Assembly: GCA_964036295.1 (NCBI GenBank)
Contig: OZ038465.1
Coordinates: forward strand, 3,543,115 to 3,607,114
DNA: 64,000 bases
Origin: Plumapathes pennacea
Lineage: Eukaryota > Cnidaria > Anthozoa > Antipatharia > Myriopathidae
Reading direction: 5' to 3'
Part shown: positions 25,425-38,574 of the stretch, one piece after another
How the letters are laid out: the number at the start of each line of letters is the position of its first letter
Position numbering within the stretch: the stretch's first letter is position 1
Program-made: the position numbers and the translations under genes
Notes under the pieces: model-generated
The model's input: only the letters and a program-made list of their open reading frames with translations
What the model was told of the DNA's origin: nothing
The model's database searches: none

Positions 25425-28400
25425 TTAAGAGGGATACTGTGGTGCCGGTCCTTCTTGATACCCGGGCCACATCAAAGGCTCTTGTTGGAATAAACGACGT
25501 CTGAGAGGATGAAAACAACAACGAAAAAGGAATTATTTGGCAAAGAGGAACGACAGTATACCAATATATTTTGTAGTAACAAGAAAATTACCAGAGCAAT
25601 TAATTGAAACACGATATTAATCGTAAGACGACTCTTGCTTTCACAACCCCCCCCCCCACTATGTTTTTACATTCAGTTACTCTAAACTTCCTGTTATTGA
25701 CCAAAAAATGCTGCCAAACTTGTTCGGACCAATAAAAAAATAAATAAATAAATAAATAAAAATAGTGCAACAAACGCAAAACCAAAGCATTTTAGAATTT
25801 CAGATTTCTTGTCACGTGAGGAACACTTACTTTAAAAAGTCCATGATCGGTGGTACAATGATGCAAACAAGGCTCGCAGCAGTCTACAGGGGCAAATACA
25901 CGTGGAGGCAAGTCATTACAACGGTAACGGACAAAAACATTCACGTGTTGAGGTTTCATTGTATTTCAGACAAGTCAAACGTCGACACTTACGATAATCA
26001 TGAGAAACTGAAACACTTTCTCCCAACCAGCGTGTGTGTTGATCACTGGAACTAAAATCTGACGAGAGCAAGAGTAAGGACTGATCACGCGTTGGTGAAA
26101 TGTATGGATTATACTTTACAAAAATAGATGACCTTTCTGAGACAGTCAAAAAGCTAATACAAGTGACCGTGCGATTTCGCATTGGGCCTCGTTTTCAAAC
26201 AGAGGCAGTAGGCATTTTAAGGTATTCCTGGAGGCTAATTTGATTTTTGAACATATTTTTTCACGTCATGCGTAGTAGAGAGTGTCTGTATGCGGAATTT
26301 GGTTTTGTTCATGTGCAATTGCATTATGATCAAAGAAGCAGTTCTCCATGCACTCTGTCCGCCAAGTTCTATTGTCAGGTGTCCCGCTAGAATATCTTCA
26401 CTTTGCGAACTTTGCATGATTGGGGCAGTGCCTTATTGTCTTTTGGAGAGATCGATGTGTAAATGAGTAGAAAGATGGATGGATTTGCAGTGATAAAAGC
26501 GACAAACAACGCTCGTACCTGTCCAATGGCGGCTCCAACGCTTCCTGTCCCGTCAACGATTCCAGTTACAGTTGCCAGCGCCTCACTATTCTCTCTGAGG
26601 GCAGACTGCAAAGTAATAACATAGACTGAGGGTTACGAATACACCAAGACAAAGACGACGACAATATCGACTGCGAATAAAACCCTGGCCAAATGAGATG
26701 CAAGTCGACGCAAGTTGATGTGAGTTTGGCTTGAGTTAATACCACAGACTTGCGAAAGGGCGGCCAAACGAGACGCAAGTCGATGCAAGCTCATGCAAAT
26801 TTCGAAGAAGGGTTAAAATAAAAAATATGTATTTCCCGCGACAATGTAAGGCATTTTATTGGTTTTAACGTTTACTTGACAACAGAAAAACTTGCCTCGA
26901 CTTCCGTTTGGTGGCCAAGCAATGAAAAACCTGCGTCAATCTTTTTCGATGCAAGTCCGTGCAAATGGGTGGCCAAACGAAACGCAGTGTCCGCGCAAAT
27001 TTGAAAACTTGCATGGACTTGCATCGAGTTTGGACAGGACTTAAAGCTGTATTTATACGAATGCGTTGTCGTTTCCCGTTCACACAAAAAAACGATCGAA
27101 TTAAGCATTAAGCAAATTTATTAAAGTGCACATAAGCCCAAAAATGATATCTTCACAATCTATTCTACATAAAGTAAATAGTTGACTATTTGATTATTTC
27201 TGTGTTTCAACATTGCGCCTATAAGTTATAGAGGTTTATATTTCGAATATGGTAATGACGAGACGTCAAAGGAGTAATTCCATGTTATTTCTTTCTCTTC
27301 GTGATTGGAACTGTTTTCAGATTCATACAAAATATTTGGTAAAATCGTTTACACAAAATTCAAGTATAAAATGGACGTTGATAAAATGTCATTTATCTCT
27401 ACCAACAAGATTATTCTAATAGTCAACATATTTCCGTCATGTAGATTCGACTGTAAAGATATCATTTTGGGGCTTATGTGCACTTTAAGCATAAATGGAT
27501 AAATGGACTTACCTGCCGACCAAGATCGGCTGAGATGGCGGAACTGATCAGGTTTGCTGGGCCACCAATCATGAAACCTTCGAAAATAGAAAGCGTATGA
27601 AACTTGTACTTGAAATTTTAGGAAAATAATTTTTTTCCCCAAGATGAAATTCCTGTTTTATTAACCATGAGGCTTCATAATAAATAGATGGAAAACGTTA
27701 AAGGTCTGCAACTTGTGGCTGAGAGGACTCGATTGTATAATTATGTTAATTTGTTCTTACCAGTGACTGCCATTAGTACAGCATTTGTGGTGTAGGTGCC
27801 ACCGGTATCTGCAGCGAGGAAAAAAAAATAAAAAATAAATAAAAAAATGAATCACCTTTCTTCCTTATGAATTGATACTGCGGTGGGGTTGATACTTACT
27901 TCCATACAACAGCAGCGAAAAGATAGAGAGGAACATCATGACAACAACTACAGGCGACCTGCTTCTCATGTGATCCTGTTACATTTGATGGAATAAAGGA
28001 ATAAGAAATTCCCTAAATGTAAGAGCGCGCGCCCACAAAACGGACGGGACAGCGGCTACTCGCAGGATGCCCCAAATGGAATAACTAAGCACGAATGACG
28101 AAACAAAAATGACTTAGTGCCATAGTGGCTCACAGACGCTCATGAAATATTAGAGGACCATAATCATTATACGTACAGAAGTGAAAAAAGGAAACAACAC
28201 TCAGTTACAGTGGGTGACTCATAAATATGTTGTATACATCAGAGGGAAAGTAATTAAAAAAAACTGAAACGTGCGCATGGATACATCAGCTGAGGGGAAA
28301 TAATTACTGTACTGTGTATGATAAACAAAACAAAACTGTGCAGTAGCAACATTGCATGATTCGCACGTATGTGTACATCAGAGGGAAAAGCAATTATTGT

Positions 28401-31400
28401 AGGACATAAATGTCTGAGTGACACGAATAAGAACATCGAACCAAACTAACCGTAATTATGCCAGCTATTGTTCCACCTGAAACGTCGGGGGGAAAAGAGA
28501 ACATTTAACTTGGATTAAAAAAAAAATCAACACGTGTCTACCATATTAGTTCGATGAAGCCTTACCAATTATTCCACCAACATCATAAAAAGTCGAAATC
28601 TTATCCGCTCTTGTGTCCGGCCAACCGAATTCTGGAAAAGAATTTAAATGTGCAATCACTGACAGTTCATTAGCATTACATTGCACTGTATTGTAACGTA
28701 CAAAGAGCGACTTTCGGATGACTGTCGACAGTAATCATGTGATTAAATGAAAAAAAAAAAAACAAAAAACAAAAAAACAAAAACAAAAACAAAAACACTA
28801 CACTCATGTCACTTACTGTCTGATAAGTAGAATGGTAGCCAGAAGAAAAAGGAATAATTCACAAGCTTCAAACAAGCGTAAGACAAGGAATACTGAAAAA
28901 AAGAAAATAAGCGAAATAATGACCATGACTATACTACAATAACATGGGCCACTACCACTACCAAAACGACACCCACGACCAAGACCACAACACAAAAACG
29001 AATAATTTTATTGATCACTTTTACAACTACTACTACCACTGCCACTACCACTACTGATACTACTACTACTATTTCAAAATATCAGTATGAACCAATCAAG
29101 TATTACTCACAGGAATGACTCCAGGGAGGAGAAGAGCCTCACAAAAGGTGACAGCTCTTTTCGGTTTTTCTTTGGGTGGGTGGGTAGAAGCCTGGAAGAA
29201 ATTTTAGAAGCAGTGAGGCGGGACAACTTGAGCGCACAAACGGATTTTTGAACATGAGAACGAGGTAAAGTGGGGCGGGTAGGCGAAAGGACACAAACGC
29301 ACCTGAACCATTGAGTCAGGTAATGACGTCTCGTCGTCGCTCGGGAGTGTTATCTCATGCCGTCTGTCATCGCCGTCATTGAATACTAGATATGCAGGGA
29401 AATATTATAACTGAATAAATGAACGTATAAAATATAGTCACCACCCATAAGGAAGATAACAAAAAGAAAAGAAATAGCAGAAAATATACAGTAATATTCA
29501 GAGTTTAGATGAAACAGTGGAAGCGAATCGAGAATCAATTCCAACTTTGTGTTTATCCATTTGTTTCCTCGATTGCCCATGCACCAAGTATTTTAATAAA
29601 CTAGGTTTCAAAAAGTTGACAGGAAAAATACAAATTGTGGATTGGTCTAAGAACGTTTCATTCACAGCAATCTATAATAAACGCAGGGGAAAATATTTTG
29701 AGGGCCCACGTATTCGAACGGACAATATTACTTCAGGTAATTCTCTTGACTGAAACGTTTTAGTCAATGACCAAGTTATTGCTATCTCCATGAAAATTTG
29801 TTGAAAGCTCGCTAAATTCATATATTGAATCAAGGACCAGTCTTATCAAACTCTGAATATCAGATCACGACTTTACCATGCTGTCGAGGTTGCGCTGAGG
29901 GTTCATCCTCTTCTGGCAACTGTAAGCCTGCCAATGACAAGCACACAAACAAACAAATCATCTTTTTGTTACTCGCATGTTAACATGGTCAATACAGAGC
30001 AACTCCGAAAGTCTGTCTGTCAGATTCTACTATACCCTAACGTTACGTTTCAGTAATTTATGCATGCCCATACTGCATTATTTTACTAAAAATAAAAGGT
30101 ACAGAATGTCAGTAGGTGCATTTGTTGCAAAATCTGTATGTACTGACTGGTTAGAGACGACACAACCACCGCAGAACAAGGTATACGCGTAACGTACTGG
30201 GCCCGGTTGTTCAAAGAGTGTATAGCGCTATTCGCCGGATAAATCGCTATCCAGTGGATAGAATTAACCATTAAGCTTAATTCAGTCGAGAGTATAAGGA
30301 TTGACCCTGTGGATAGCGCTATCCACTCTTTGAACAACCGGGCCCTGTCCATGTTTTAATTCTTACCAATTTCTACAGGTGAGGGAATGAGACAAAAGAA
30401 GACTATTATTCCCATGGCAAACAGTAGAACAGCAGGAAGCATCATAGCATACTACAAGAAAAAAAAACAAACAAACAAAAAAACAAAAAACAAAAAGACA
30501 AAAAAACAAAAAACAAAAAAAAAAACAAACAGGGTAAAAAAATGTATGGTCGTTTACTGAATGACGAAACAACTTAAACTGTAAGGCCCTGTTACACGAG
30601 GCAATTTTCTGCAACGTGAGGTTGACGACAGGATAGCATTGCAAGTTGCAAGTGGAGCGTCAAACGCTCGCAACACTTCTTTGCAACTTGCACGGAGCGT
30701 TACAAAAAGTACAGTAGATTGCTCTTCTTTCTCCGCAACGTGTCTCGCAAATGGTTGTTGAGAAGATTGCCTCGTGTAAAATCGAGTCTCAATTAAAGCT
30801 CGACAGTCATTGCAATCCATGCACTAAACTTGTTTTATTGATTTAAGTGTAGCACATACCTCATAACCATAGTTCAATACTGCAGCTGCCTATTAAATAA
30901 GCCAAACAAAAAAATCGTCGAAGTCAATAAATCTGTCAGCCACTTTCAGGTAGGCAGTAAGTCAGACAATTATACTCAGTTGTTATACCTGTCGTGTACT
31001 GTCATCCTGCATTCTAATTTGACACCGCACCCAGTAATATTTTCTATGCACAGTCGATTTGTGTGTTATCTGTATGAACAATTGTTTGTCACGTCTATTA
31101 ACATCTCTCACCTCTAACGCTCCGAAAATGTTCCCTACAGATGCACACGCACTCCAAAGGCCAAATACTAAGCCTCGACTAAAGAAAGACAACAAGAAAA
31201 ATAAGCGTCCCGTTTACACTTAGGTCCCCGTCCACACCAATCCGTTTTCGTTTGAAAACGGATATTTATTTATTCGTTTTGGCCTCCCGTCCACACTTAT
31301 ACCCTGTTCACACCAACTAAACAAGTTTAATTAAACCAAGTTTACAAGACTGCGTTTTCTAAATCCTGTTTTGATTTTGTGTCAATTACACAACATTTTA

Positions 31401-34400
31401 CACTACCTCGCACAGGTTGTTTAGTTGGACGGATTTTAAACCAGTTTAGTTTTGCCGCATTCGCATTGTGAGCGGCCGACCTAACTAAACAAGTTTTATT
31501 AAACACCTTTAAACATGTTTAAGCATTGGTGTGAACGAGGTATAAGACGCGTTTTCTGTGACTGAAAACGGATATTTTCGAAAACGTTCTCCAGAGCGGA
31601 TATTTTCGAAAGCTCCGGTTTCATGTTGTAGTATGGACGGCGAAAACGGAGCTCTTCTAAAACGCGTGACGTCATGATGATCATGAGTATGCTCAATCCG
31701 GGCATTTAGCGTTTTCGGTCGGTCCAGCGTATCAGTGTGGACGGAAAACTTTCGATGCGTTTTCGTATGAAAACTCGGCTTTCAAACGAAGAAAAACGGA
31801 TTAGTGTGGACGGGGCTTTAGAGCAAATTTATCCGGATTCGAGGCATTTGTTTTCGGACTCGTGAAAGCGTTTACACTAGTTTTTGTGAATTCGGTATCA
31901 TTTTTATTGAATCCAGGGAGAAAAGTAATCCGGAATCGAAAGTGGAAACTTTGAATCCCGACACTTTGTATGCGAAGCAGTCCCCCCCCCCCCCCCCCCC
32001 AAAAAAAAAAAAAAATCACATGCAAGTTACCTTGACTTGCCAAACCAGTTTCCCATAACTGCCACGACTGAAGGCCACCCAGAGGACTGCAGGAGACCTG
32101 GTGACAAAACACAAAATATGTAGCTGTAAATAAATAAAAAGATGAGAAACAGCAAGCCACTTTCACATATGCGCAGGTATTACGGTGGATCACGTGATGA
32201 TGAAACTTGGCGGGCAGAGTGGAGATCTACTTCTTATATAGTCACAACGGAATTATGTAGAAACACCAAAATCAGCAGAGAAATTAGCTTGACAAAGACT
32301 TGTTTATACAGACAGTAAGAAGTACTACAGTCGAAGCTCTCTGGGCGCGGGACACTCTTGTAAACGGACAGCTTTGCATACGGAAGCCTCTACGAAACCC
32401 CGTTTAAACTGTGGCTATATAAGTCAAAGTCTATATTTACACATTCTCGTATAAGCGGACAGTTCCAGTTACGGACACTTTTTCTACTTCCGAAGGGTGT
32501 CCGCTTACGGGAGCTTTGATGTCTAACGTTTGTCTCGACCGTAAAACTGGATGGCGAGAGATTTCTCTCGAACTAATTTACTTGACTACAATAAGCTCTT
32601 CAGCTCTTCAGTTGAATTTTGACCAAATTTGACGTTTTGTTAACCAAGAGAATGAAAGAAGAAAGGTGGTAAACTGAATAAACTTTCCTCCAACAGGTGA
32701 CCAAAGCTTAGATTATCATAAGCATTTATTCGTGTTTTGTAAAACGAAGACTACTTTAACTATTCCCATAATATTAACTTCATAAAAATTCTCTCCTGTG
32801 CGCCATATTAATCATGATAAACAAGTCGTTTCAAAGTTGATGATTCACCTGCTCAAAGAAGTGTCACTATAACCGCAAATAAAACGATATTTCCATATTC
32901 AATACCGTAATTTATTTCATCCTCTCGTGTGTGTTGAAGCAGTTTTCTTGAGTTTGCTTGAACGTTAAAAACGTTCGCTTGGAATGTGTATTCATATACT
33001 GATAACTAACTTTTTTTGTGAGTAAACTCGAGTGTTTATACTACATCGACTATACATTTCACATTATTTGTAGTGAATAAATATCACAAAAAACCCCTCA
33101 GATATAAAATAGTGCTGCACGCATACACATACTGTCTTAACGTTTTAGTTCACGTTAAAAATAGGTTTCCTATGGACAATTTTTCCAAAATAGTTCTCGT
33201 ATGGTTTCTTTGACAGCAGCGCGAATTCTCTGAAAGCGCCAACAGTAAACAACAGGATTCAACGTCGAGTTGATGAAGACCAGGGTTTCCGCAAGGTCTG
33301 AAGCGGACTGACTTGACGACAATGCATCGCCTCTCAAAGATATCCCATGAAGGACAAGAATAGGAACATAGCAAAGCAGAAAGACGAAATAGATAAGAAT
33401 CATGCTGACAAAAGACTTCTTGTACTGTGCCATATTCAATGAGTTTCCTTCCTGTTCCTCAACTTGTGAAGGCAGCTGTGCGCTAATTTGAGTTTGATGC
33501 CGGCGGACCACTCGGTAAATCGCACAGTACGCAAAAGTTGAGACAAAGAAACAGAACGGAATAATGATGACGAAAAAATGGGCGACAGCAGGGAAGGTCC
33601 ACGTACAAAGACCGCCATAAACGAGGCCGAGAATCCAGATAGTCAAGGCAACGGTGCAGACTCGTTTCACCGTTACAACTTCTTGATATCTTAGGTGAAG
33701 CTGAAGTGCGATGAACCTCTCCAGACTTATGGTAGTCAGGGTCGAAAGAGAGATACTACAAAAAGAGTAGGAAGTAAAGACGACCGCCGGTGCGATACTG
33801 CAGTAAATATCGGCTTCCTTCTTGATCTTCGCTATAGTGCTCATGAGAAAGAGTGGCGCAGCGATCAGACCAACACCCAAGTCAGTCAAAGCAAGACTGG
33901 CAAGAAGTGTGTTGGAAGGCGTGAATAAACATGGAGTCCTGAAAAACGCGATGAGCACCAAAAGATTCCCCAGCGTCGCTGCAATCGAGGTCGGTACCGT
34001 CAAGATGCAATTTGTTATTTCAATGGTTGGCTTCCCGACAATTTCGAAATGCTTTAGCTCGATAGAACAGCAACAATCAAAGTCTTGGTTCACCTCAAAA
34101 GGGCTGCCTTCGCTGCTGATGTTCATACTCTGTCTGAACGTATACTTCTTGGTGTACGACAAGATTATTACAAGCAGAATATACACGTACAATAGGATGA
34201 TAATGAGAAACCTCAGAGAGGATTAATTAATCGATTTTACGTTTTCAATTACATCTGTACATTTATATAACAACTATGATACTACGCGCGTCCTGATTGG
34301 CGAAATAACTGTGTAAGATGAGAGTATATTATACACGCTGTAGATACTTCATGTGTTTTATTGACTAATCATTTTGTAAAAGAAATATATAACGCGTTCC

Positions 34401-37400
34401 CGTGTAATATAACCTCATCTAAACAATTGGGAAGTTGGGAGAACACGAGAGTAGCAAGGGAAACCTGAAGCTACATTACACGGGAACGCGTTATAAATTT
34501 CTTAAATGTGATTTTCTTATATTTGCCATTTCAAGAGCAATTTCATCAATTTAATCAGTATTTTCATCTCGATAAGCAACACTAGTTAATTCCCACTTAT
34601 GTTTCTCGCCGCTCGGTGTTCCTACACTGAAATTCAGGCACTCTTTTTGTGTGCTACGGGAGAACAGAACATGTGCAGTACGCCGCACGATAATAATGAA
34701 AATAATTAGAGGGTGATTTAGGTTAGTTAGGTTAGGTTGCATTTTACATGAATTTAGCAATTACCGTTTCCCAACTTTACAATACAAGATTGAATTGTAA
34801 ATATTCTCGGTATAATTTTGACCACACCATAAAAGTCGCAATTTAAAGTGTGTGAAACAGCTGATCGAAAACAGATGACGAAGAAAGAGTTACTAATACT
34901 TTAGGAAAGCTTTCTGGAATGACTATATTATATAGCAGGGTCATGGTTGCAAGTAATAGGCAGCTTTGAAAAAAAAAAAAAAAAAAAAAAAAAGAAAGAA
35001 AAGCCTCGGCCAAACAAAAAATGTTGGAAAAGATAAACAGCGCTCGTAAATGAGTGACATTGACAGAGCTGTCATCGTGCTCTCGTCTGCGACTTCAAAT
35101 GCTTCTTTTTTTTTTCCGGGTCGTTGTCAGAACGTGGATGACATTTTGAGAAAGAAGACAGTCGTATTTCTTTGTAAGATTCGAGCAACCTACGATAAGG
35201 CAAGGTTTATTATAAAGACAAGGAACATTGAGACAAGTTTTCATTGCTTCGCGGTGTTACCGTCGTTGTCCTAGTTTTACTAAATAGAAGAGCTGCTTAG
35301 AGCCGGCGAATTTGTTGCTACTGTGATGCATGTAACAAATGTTAGAACTTGCTGTTAATATTATTACAAATTACAGCTTACACAGTGCTACTAACACTGC
35401 CAACTGACTTACCATTTAGTGTCCAAAATACTCCAAAGTACCATTTGTTATAGATGCCCAGCCACTTGCTAACAGTTCCAAACATAAACACCTGTAAAAC
35501 GAGTGAATTACATCTATTGAGGGCCTCCAATCACAAAACTAAAATTATACAATACTTAGTCTCACCATCACAGATGATGTGCACATCCCAAAGGCCAGCA
35601 CCTTCCTCAAATTAAACCTGAATGCAAAAAAAGAAATCGATGTTACAAACTGGCCTTGAAACAGATCACATGACTGAATCTGATTTGCCTCATCAGAGAA
35701 GGGGGTACAGTGCAGTGTACATGGTTGCAGGTAGTGAAAGACATTTTAAATTCATGTTGAATGTACTGTAATGCTATAATATTGACAATTCAAAACTTTC
35801 AAATACATGTTGCTCACTGCAGTTTAAGAATCCAAAATGACAAAACTACTAATAATTTACCTGTCTCCAAGCAACCCACTGATAAACAAACCCTGGAAGG
35901 AAGAACAGTAAATCTCATTCAATGTTATTTTTCTCTAAATCCTATAGACAACATATAGATAATTATAATATAAAATATATAGATACATAATATATATTGA
36001 TAATTATGTCTAAATCTAAAATCTAAATTGCATCAATTAAATTTCAATTAAATTAGCTGGTCTGAGAAATGTGAAACCTCCTTGCTGGAATATCTTTTCT
36101 GTCTCCCAGGCCACCACCCCATTAATTATAATGTACACAATTATTAGAAGATAGCATAAACACAAAAACAAAAATCACAGACTTAGTTCAGGCTTACCAC
36201 TGCATATGCAGAGAGAAACAATGTGTCCAGTGTACCAAGAAATAACTCTGTGTCATCCTAAAAAACAAGTAATTTTTGCCTTGATTAATAAAATTAAGTG
36301 AATACTGTTACAGCTGCCACAGAGTTACTGTTAGGTAATCTCTATATCCCCTTTAAAACCTTATTACTGATCCTCCTTGCATACTGTACTATAGTATCAT
36401 TACTGTATTGAAAAGCCTGTAGGTATTGTAACCATTTGCTTGCAGATTCATTTCACCATCACTCTTCAACTTAAACTTTAACATTATTTTTGTTCAGGAC
36501 ACATGGAAAAAAGTTCCCCAGAACGAACCTTGTCATCGAAGAAGTCCCTTTTTTCCCACAGCTGTGAATATAAAAAACCCAAACGTTTACAGAACATGTA
36601 ACAACATTTAAAAATGTGCAGTAAATGAAAGCACACTGTGTCCGAACTTCAGTAGTTATTATTAGTGATGATACAGTACATTGTACAGTATATTAAAAAA
36701 AAATTTAAAAAAATCAGAATATTGGCCCCCACCCAAGACAATAGAAAATTATGCATCCCCTTTGCCTGTTAAGAAAATATATGTATCTCCCCTTGGAGCT
36801 TTACTTCACATTAAACAACAAATCCCAGCTTTATGTCAAGCATCAAGCTTTACCTACAGGGTCGGGGATGAAAGTGGAATAATCCCACCTCACTTTTCAT
36901 AAATATTATATGCATGGAAATTTATTATAGTCATTTGGTGTCTTAGAAATATATAAAGTGCAGACATTCCTACCCCTGAAGCTAAAAAAATTGGGAGATT
37001 TTGCAAGTGCCATCGAGGCTCGAGCACCTAGCAGGTATGTTATGATAAACTTACTTGTGATGGTTCCAATGGAGTTGACTTATTGTGAGGTGTCCACTCT
37101 TTCATCATTGAATCCTTCACATTAGAAAAGGCCTTTCTTGTAGCATGGAAGCATGCATAACTGTGAGAGAAACAGATATCAAATTTGGAATATTCAGAAA
37201 CTCATATAAGTCATTCAGAACACCACACATTCACTGCCAAAGAAATAAACACCAATAACATAAGCTACAGTATTCATTGATCATAAGAACTGAGAACAGT
37301 GATGGTCGAAACAAGACGTCAGTGCTGACTCACAAAATCAATTATGACATTTTGTTCTGGTGACTGTTACAACTATCCATAATGCAATTTCTTAGCTAAG

Positions 37401-38493
37401 ATTCTTTCTATAGACTTTGTTCTCTACTTTTCCTGGGCCCCTCAGTCTTCACCCTAAGAAACATAATTATGTAAGTGTGTTGAAGCGATATTTTGTGTTG
37501 CTTTACTAATATGTGTCAATTTGTCCTGCCCAATCAAAATGAATGAAACATTTTTTTGAGAAGTTAATTGGATCATGACCAACAAAATTCCAGCATGTTC
37601 TCTTTTTTTCAAGTATATTATTATACAGAATATTATATATATATATATTTCTTGTTTCCAGAAATACAGTCGTCATGTAGCTCTGTTATCCACATATGAC
37701 CACAACATAAACGGTTCATCAGATGTTTCATAAGTCTCCCTCAAAGCTGTTATTGGCTCGCCAACTAACATTTCGTTTCTGCATACATTCGGTATAAATT
37801 GAACCAGTCTCATGGACGAGTTTCATAACAATTATCTTCCAAAGTTGGCTGCCAAACAAAACTAGACTTCTCCAGTTGGCATGATCGACTGGTAGTCTTA
37901 ATTTATTGCTCAGGACTCAGGACTGGTAGCTATCAAAACAAGAGTGTGTGTGATCATGTCTGTCACAGAGTTAATGGCTATAAAATGTATGGGGCATTGT
38001 TAAATGTCTTGACTAGGTGCTGAAATTATGCCCAGGTGAAATTATGCCCAGGTAGGTTATTATTATTACAGCAGCTTAGAATGAAAATATGCAGTGCCTG
38101 GGGATTACTGAGTTTACCAAATTATTGTGATCGAATTATTGTGTGTTGTGGGTCTCTCCAGTTATGTTTATGTGATCAATTAATGGGAATGCTAGCCACT
38201 AAATCGACCGAGAAGACACACTGAATCACAGTTGACTGGCCCTTCACTGTATTACAGCAAGCCGCTAAGAGTGAGCATAATTTACGACCCACTCAAGTGA
38301 AATGTGGCCGGCGCTTTGAAGATTCCATTCGAAATCAGCTGTTTATATATTCCCGATCACGTTACCGTTCAACTATCAATAAATAAAAACTTTCCCCTGA
38401 TCTCCAATGTTAGGATTAAGGCCATCCTTACCTCAAAAACGTTAAAACAAAAACCACCACATGACTAAACGTCCACCGTTGTTTGGCAGCCAT
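25425..38493 (-). CDS. SLC37A3-like sugar-phosphate exchanger (complete, 24 exons)
   Basis: Major-facilitator transporter of 508 aa; the family exchanges sugar phosphates for phosphate in ER-type membranes. Exons, 5' to 3': 38493-38432, 37160-37055, 36561-36529, 36257-36198, 35892-35861, 35617-35566, 35491-35413, 32097-32031, 31178-31112, 30889-30860, 30451-30367, 29927-29877, 29385-29303, 29191-29111, 28892-28817, 28631-28566, 28476-28451, 27975-27900, 27808-27761, 27577-27513, 26605-26519, 26058-25993, 25883-25831, 25500-25425. All phases close. It starts MAAKQRWTFSHVVVF. Family signatures include VVAVMGNWFGK, GLWSACASVGNI, FYLSDKFGWPDTRADK, YDVGGIIGGTIAG and ATVTGIVDGTGSVGAAIGQ; the last favours SLC37A3 over SLC37A1/2. 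There is an acidic cytosolic loop near residues 220-270. The shortest exons are 26-33 nt. Intron 7 hosts a GPCR gene; intron 20 and others hold MITEs. No break was seen. Confidence 0.93.
26681..27041. mobile_element. 361-bp MITE with TAA duplication (Harbinger-like?), in SLC37A3-like intron 20
   Basis: The ends AACCCTGGCCAAATGAGATG and, from the other side, AGTCCTGTCCAAACTCGATG are related inverted repeats, flanked by TAA on both sides (26678-26680 and 27042-27044). Inside, CAAGTCGATGCAAG-like and GGCCAAACGA motifs recur several times. It resembles the element at 44291-44534 in layout. A 3-bp TWA duplication suggests PIF/Harbinger; that is inference. Confidence 0.65.
30199..30345. mobile_element. 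147-bp palindromic MITE, ends GGGCCCGGTTGTTCAAAGAG
   Basis: GGGCCCGGTTGTTCAAAGAG at the left is matched by its complement at the right, and inner GATAGCGCTATCC-type segments also pair. It lies in the intron between SLC37A3-like exons 11 and 12. No target duplication is obvious. Confidence 0.75.
30585..30788. mobile_element. ~200-bp MITE with ends GGCCCTGTTACACGAGGCAA (right end decayed)
   Basis: The left end is preceded by TAA. The right end reads TTGCCTCGTGTAAAATCGAG, which matches the inverted left end for about 13 bases and then diverges. The interior also pairs (GCAACGTG.../ GCAACGTGTC). It lies between exons 10 and 11 of the SLC37A3-like gene. Confidence 0.55.
31223..31817. mobile_element. 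MITE with ends GGTCCCCGTCCACACC, TTA duplication, containing a nested element
   Basis: Inverted ends GGTCCCCGTCCACACCAATC / GATTAGTGTGGACGGGGCT are flanked by TTA (31220-31222 and 31818-31820). The 3-bp duplication and ends resemble the element at 38575-38959 and suggest a Harbinger-like family. A second pair of inverted ends (TACCCTGTTCACACCAA and its near-complement) at about 31299-31542 marks a younger element inside, probably inserted at a TA. It lies in the SLC37A3-like intron between exons 8 and 9. Confidence 0.65.
31982..32015. repeat. Poly-C/poly-A run next to exon 8
   Basis: About 20 C followed by about 15 A lie just downstream (in gene orientation) of the donor of exon 8 of the SLC37A3-like gene. 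This is a low-complexity run and prone to assembly length error. Confidence 0.85.
33170..34192 (-). CDS. Rhodopsin-like (class A) GPCR, single exon, nested in SLC37A3-like intron 7
   Basis: Seven-transmembrane receptor of 340 codons. A start at the inner Met (34126, MNISSEG, 318 aa) is preferred because it gives a short extracellular N-terminus with an N-I-S glycosylation site; the outer start adds a hydrophobic stretch. TM1 carries GNLLVLIAF and TM2 LASLALTDLGVGL. TM3 ends in ERF instead of DRY, TM6 is FLLCYVPILVL, and TM7 has NSTLNPVVYCWR, the NPxxY motif. Cys residues in the TM3 start (IYCSIA) and loop 2 (LCTW) could form the conserved disulfide. The gene is intact and lacks introns, as is common for cnidarian class A receptors, which often arise by retroposition. 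It lies on the same strand as its host gene. The ligand cannot be read from sequence; the resemblance is to the broad cnidarian adenosine/melanocortin-like group. Confidence 0.88.
   Translation of the reverse strand: MYVYILLVIILSYTKKYTFRQSMNISSEGSPFEVNQDFDCCCSIELKHFEIVGKPTIEITNCILTVPTSIAATLGNLLVLIAFFRTPCLFTPSNTLLASLALTDLGVGLIAAPLFLMSTIAKIKKEADIYCSIAPAVVFTSYSFCSISLSTLTTISLERFIALQLHLRYQEVVTVKRVCTVALTIWILGLVYGGLCTWTFPAVAHFFVIIIPFCFFVSTFAYCAIYRVVRRHQTQISAQLPSQVEEQEGNSLNMAQYKKSFVSMILIYFVFLLCYVPILVLHGISLRGDALSSSQSASDLAETLVFINSTLNPVVYCWRFQRIRAAVKETIRELFWKNCP
34381..34500. repeat. Hairpin repeat, arms ATAACGCGTTCCCGTGTAAT
   Basis: ATAACGCGTTCCCGTGTAAT near 34390 is answered by ATTACACGGGAACGCGTTAT near 34475. 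The loop is about 65 bases. It sits upstream of the nested GPCR, inside the host intron. It is probably a small MITE; a regulatory role is not shown. Confidence 0.7.
34968..34993. repeat. Poly-A tract
   Basis: A run of about 25 A with one interruption, upstream of the nested GPCR and within the host intron. Confidence 0.85.
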
Positions 38494-38574
38494 CTTTGGA
38501 TGGCGGCTGGCTGACCGTCATGTGACTCGTCACGGGAGACTGGTTCACAGGCCCCCTTGTAGTACTTTCTGTAA

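Noticed and set aside
32332-32522. Pogo/Tigger-like MITE (ends CAGTCGAAGCTCTC / GGGAGCTTTGATG)
   Set aside because: The ends are only loosely complementary and no TA duplication is clear, so it was not listed as a feature.
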